A stretch of 64,000 bases of DNA from Amyelois transitella (Eukaryota > Arthropoda > Insecta > Lepidoptera > Pyralidae), in the NCBI RefSeq assembly GCF_032362555.1, contig NC_083532.1, positions 1,811,001-1,875,000 of the forward strand, in the 5' to 3' direction. Every line of letters begins with the position of its first letter. Position 1 is the stretch's first letter. The position numbers and the translations under genes were made by a program. The notes below the pieces were generated by a model, which was not told the DNA's origin, did not search any database, and saw nothing but the letters and a program-made list of their open reading frames with translations. Positions 63,001 to 64,000 of the stretch are shown piece after piece.

Positions 63001-64000
63001 AAAGATCTTTATTAAGGGGACAGACAGACTTAGACAGAACCAACTCTAGAGAAGACTAAAGAAGAAACAAATGATGGAGTTGAGATTCAAAAAGTGACAC
63101 ATGCTAGACCATCGCCTGTAAGTTTTTTAGACTCAGTGACGATCTAATGACGTTTTTTACTAATAAATTAATAAACTCACGTGGCATTATAGAAGAAGCA
63201 TTCTTCAATCATAGTGTACGAAGTTTTATGGTCTAAATCAACGCATCTCTTGAAATACGCGCAACTTTTGAACGTAACATAATCTTTTACATTCTAATGG
63301 TGTTTTGATACAGGGTCACGTCTTCATACATAAACGTCCCATCTCAAACAAGGTTTAAATTGCGTAACATATTAAAAAGTAAAACAGTAAATTATTGTTT
63401 TTTTACGTATCTAAAAGATATAACACTTTTGTAGTATAACTTCGTCATGCACTTAAATCATTTAAAAAATCATGAAAATCTTACGTGTAATGGAATTTTA
63501 CTGGAAGAATTCTTGTTAATTCAAGTAAAAACTCGTAAAAAAAAAATGAAACTCACGTGGTATTATAGAAGTAGCATCCTTCAAACGTCGTGTACGAGGT
63601 TTTTATGTTCAAAAACGCAACGCTCTCGAACGAACAGTTCTTGAACGCGACGTGCGACATCAACGCGTCTCTGAACGCGCAACTTTTGAACGTAACATAA
63701 TCTTTTATATTCTAGTGGTGTTTTTGAGATAGTGTCACGTTTTCATACATGAATGGGTAAGACAAAGTCCCAAAGAAGATTTAGTACATTATAGATTTTT
63801 TACGTATTTAAAAGATATGACATTTTTGTAGTACAACTTTGTCATGTACGAGTGCACTTATGTCATTTAAAAATTCATTAAAAATTTTACAAGTAATGAA
63901 ACGTAACTAGAATTCTTGTTGATTCAAGTGAAAAATCGTTACAAAAATTAAATAGATTAATAAACTCACGTGGTATTATAGAAGTAGCATCCTTCAAACG
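60040..64000 (-). CDS. SV2-like MFS transporter, C-terminal exons (partial)
   Basis: Minus-strand exons found: 63970 to beyond 64000 (copy 3), 63711-63557 (copy 2), 63293-63181 (copy 1), 61727-61516, 61095-60936 and 60184-60040. The first three encode pentapeptide-repeat-like text (DYVTFKSCAFRDAL, VAFKNCSFESVAFLN, TTFEGCYFYNTT), as in the luminal loop of SV2 vesicle transporters. The last two encode membrane helices (AAYRMFLTLIFFTVGVNVVD, SYPANLRCTAHGLILSVAYM), matching the LYPSDKR region and following helix of SV2. 61727-61516 is very GC-rich and Ala/Arg-rich, unlike SV2. The frame ends TAG at 60042, inside a good donor (GTAAGT); if spliced, TA plus a following A would again give a stop. SV2 family is inferred from both ends; the middle, which should hold more helices, is short. 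Five-prime exons lie beyond the window. Confidence 0.72.
60205..60430 (-). repeat. Family-A retroposon in the SV2-like last intron
   Basis: AGTCACGTCTATATCCCTTG to TCTTTTTCTAATGGTGCC; CGG has replaced the usual GGTAG in GGGGCGGACGGAGCC. It starts 20 bases from the last acceptor. Confidence 0.8.
61123..61232 (-). repeat. LINE 3' tail in the SV2-like intron
   Basis: Minus strand: AGATCCCTTCATGGAACATG, TCCGCCATTGCAATTGATTT, TATGCAATAAAGATATAAC. Near-identical to 47042-47170. Confidence 0.7.
61295..61352 (+). repeat. Short dispersed repeat also seen at 52068-52125
   Basis: GGCTCGACCGCCACCAAAGG, GAAGATCTTCCGCCAGGCT recurs at 52087-52122 with few changes. Its family is unknown. Confidence 0.55.
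61735..62990. repeat. ~105-bp minisatellite built from a splice acceptor and exon start
   Basis: About ten units upstream (in transcript sense) of the SV2-like exon 61727-61516. On the minus strand most units read CTCTTAG, CATCATCGACACGGACATGG, AGCTAGGCTAG, GAGCTAGTCTGAAGAGTGAC, then ...CCTCTTTCAAACCGAATTTC. The first part equals the real acceptor and first ~30 coding bases. In units nearest the exon CGG has become TAG, giving an in-frame stop after TIIDTDMELG. Outer units (62571-62960) are more diverged and some keep CGG. A foreign ~150-base insertion (62420-62570) interrupts the array. Confidence 0.85.
62420..62570. repeat. Insertion interrupting the minisatellite
   Basis: TTATTTATTTATTTAGGGAC, GCCAACAGGTTATACATTCT, AACCCAATTGTAGGTGAGCA. 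A TTTA-repeat end suggests a retroposed SINE/LINE piece in minus orientation. Its family was not otherwise seen here. Confidence 0.5.
63002..63121 (-). repeat. Family-A fragment in the SV2-like intron
   Basis: GATGGAGTTGAGATTCAAAA, AGTGACACATGCTAGACCAT and ATCGCCTGTAAG remain; both ends are decayed. Confidence 0.55.
63181..63293 (-). CDS. SV2-like pentapeptide exon, copy 1
   Basis: Acceptor ATTAG before AATGTAAAAGATTATG; donor GTGAGT after ...TATAATGCCAC. 113 bases, phase 0 in and phase 2 out. Encodes NVKDYVTFKSCAYFKRCVDL, then KTSYTMIEECFFYNAT. It is 42 bases (14 codons) shorter than copy 2, close to three pentapeptide repeats. Confidence 0.72.
63557..63711 (-). CDS. SV2-like pentapeptide exon, copy 2
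   Basis: Acceptor CACTAG before AATATAAAAGATTATG; donor GTGAGT after ...TATAATACCAC. 155 bases, phase 0 in and phase 2 out. Encodes F/C-ladder repeats (FKSCA FRDAL, VAFKN CSFES VAFLN) ending TTFEGCYFYNTT. Joins in frame to the exon at 61727 (AC plus C gives Thr). Confidence 0.75.
63970..64000 (-). CDS. SV2-like pentapeptide exon, copy 3 (cut by window edge)
   Basis: Same donor (CCAC then GTGAGTTT) and same last residues as copy 2, 413 bases away. Only the final ~30 bases are inside the window. Confidence 0.7.

Overview
This is AT-rich, intron-rich animal DNA from a lepidopteran insect. The evidence is an ecdysis-triggering-hormone precursor with moth-type PETH and ETH peptides, Lep1-type Helitrons with CTAG ends, several SINE/LINE families with (ATGT)n or (TTTA)n tails, and short GT-AG spliced exons of conserved insect genes. 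No species can be named from the sequence alone. All gene models below were built by hand from open frames, splice consensus and phase agreement; no search was run.

Layout. 1-8 kb: mostly non-coding and TE-derived, with one minus-strand first exon carrying an EH1 repressor motif (3408-3726) and one unassigned short ORF (6775-7005). 8-26 kb: a HINT-family nucleotide hydrolase paralogue (minus, 9145-10399) with extra copies of its last exon downstream; the Golgi N-glycan enzyme Mgat1/GnT-I (minus, nine exons, 13644-22658); and canonical HINT1 (plus, 23254-26204). 28-41 kb: a plus-strand run of translin (28043-31792), an NKRF-like XTBD/dsRBD/G-patch/R3H protein (33139-38581) and ETH (40019-40985). 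41-52 kb: NDUFA8 (minus, 41848-44585) head-to-head with a second G-patch/R3H-like gene (plus, 45117-52045). 52-60 kb: no gene recognised. 60-64 kb: the 3' part of an SV2-like MFS transporter (minus) whose 5' part lies beyond the right edge.

The genes do not form one pathway; most are housekeeping genes (RNA metabolism, N-glycosylation, complex I, nucleotide phosphoramidate hydrolysis) plus a peptide hormone. The shared theme is exon-scale duplication: repeated terminal exons in the HINT paralogue, a 168-bp exon/donor duplication in the second G-patch gene, a cluster of pentapeptide-repeat exons in the SV2-like gene whose reading-frame arithmetic forces mutually exclusive use, and a ~105-bp minisatellite made from the next exon's splice acceptor. 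A second theme is retroposon biology: about 35 copies of one ~250-bp family fill the introns, share a 3' end with a local LINE, and show 12-18 bp target duplications, twice copying a host splice donor.

No LTR retrovirus-like element, Polinton, CRISPR array or rRNA was recognised.
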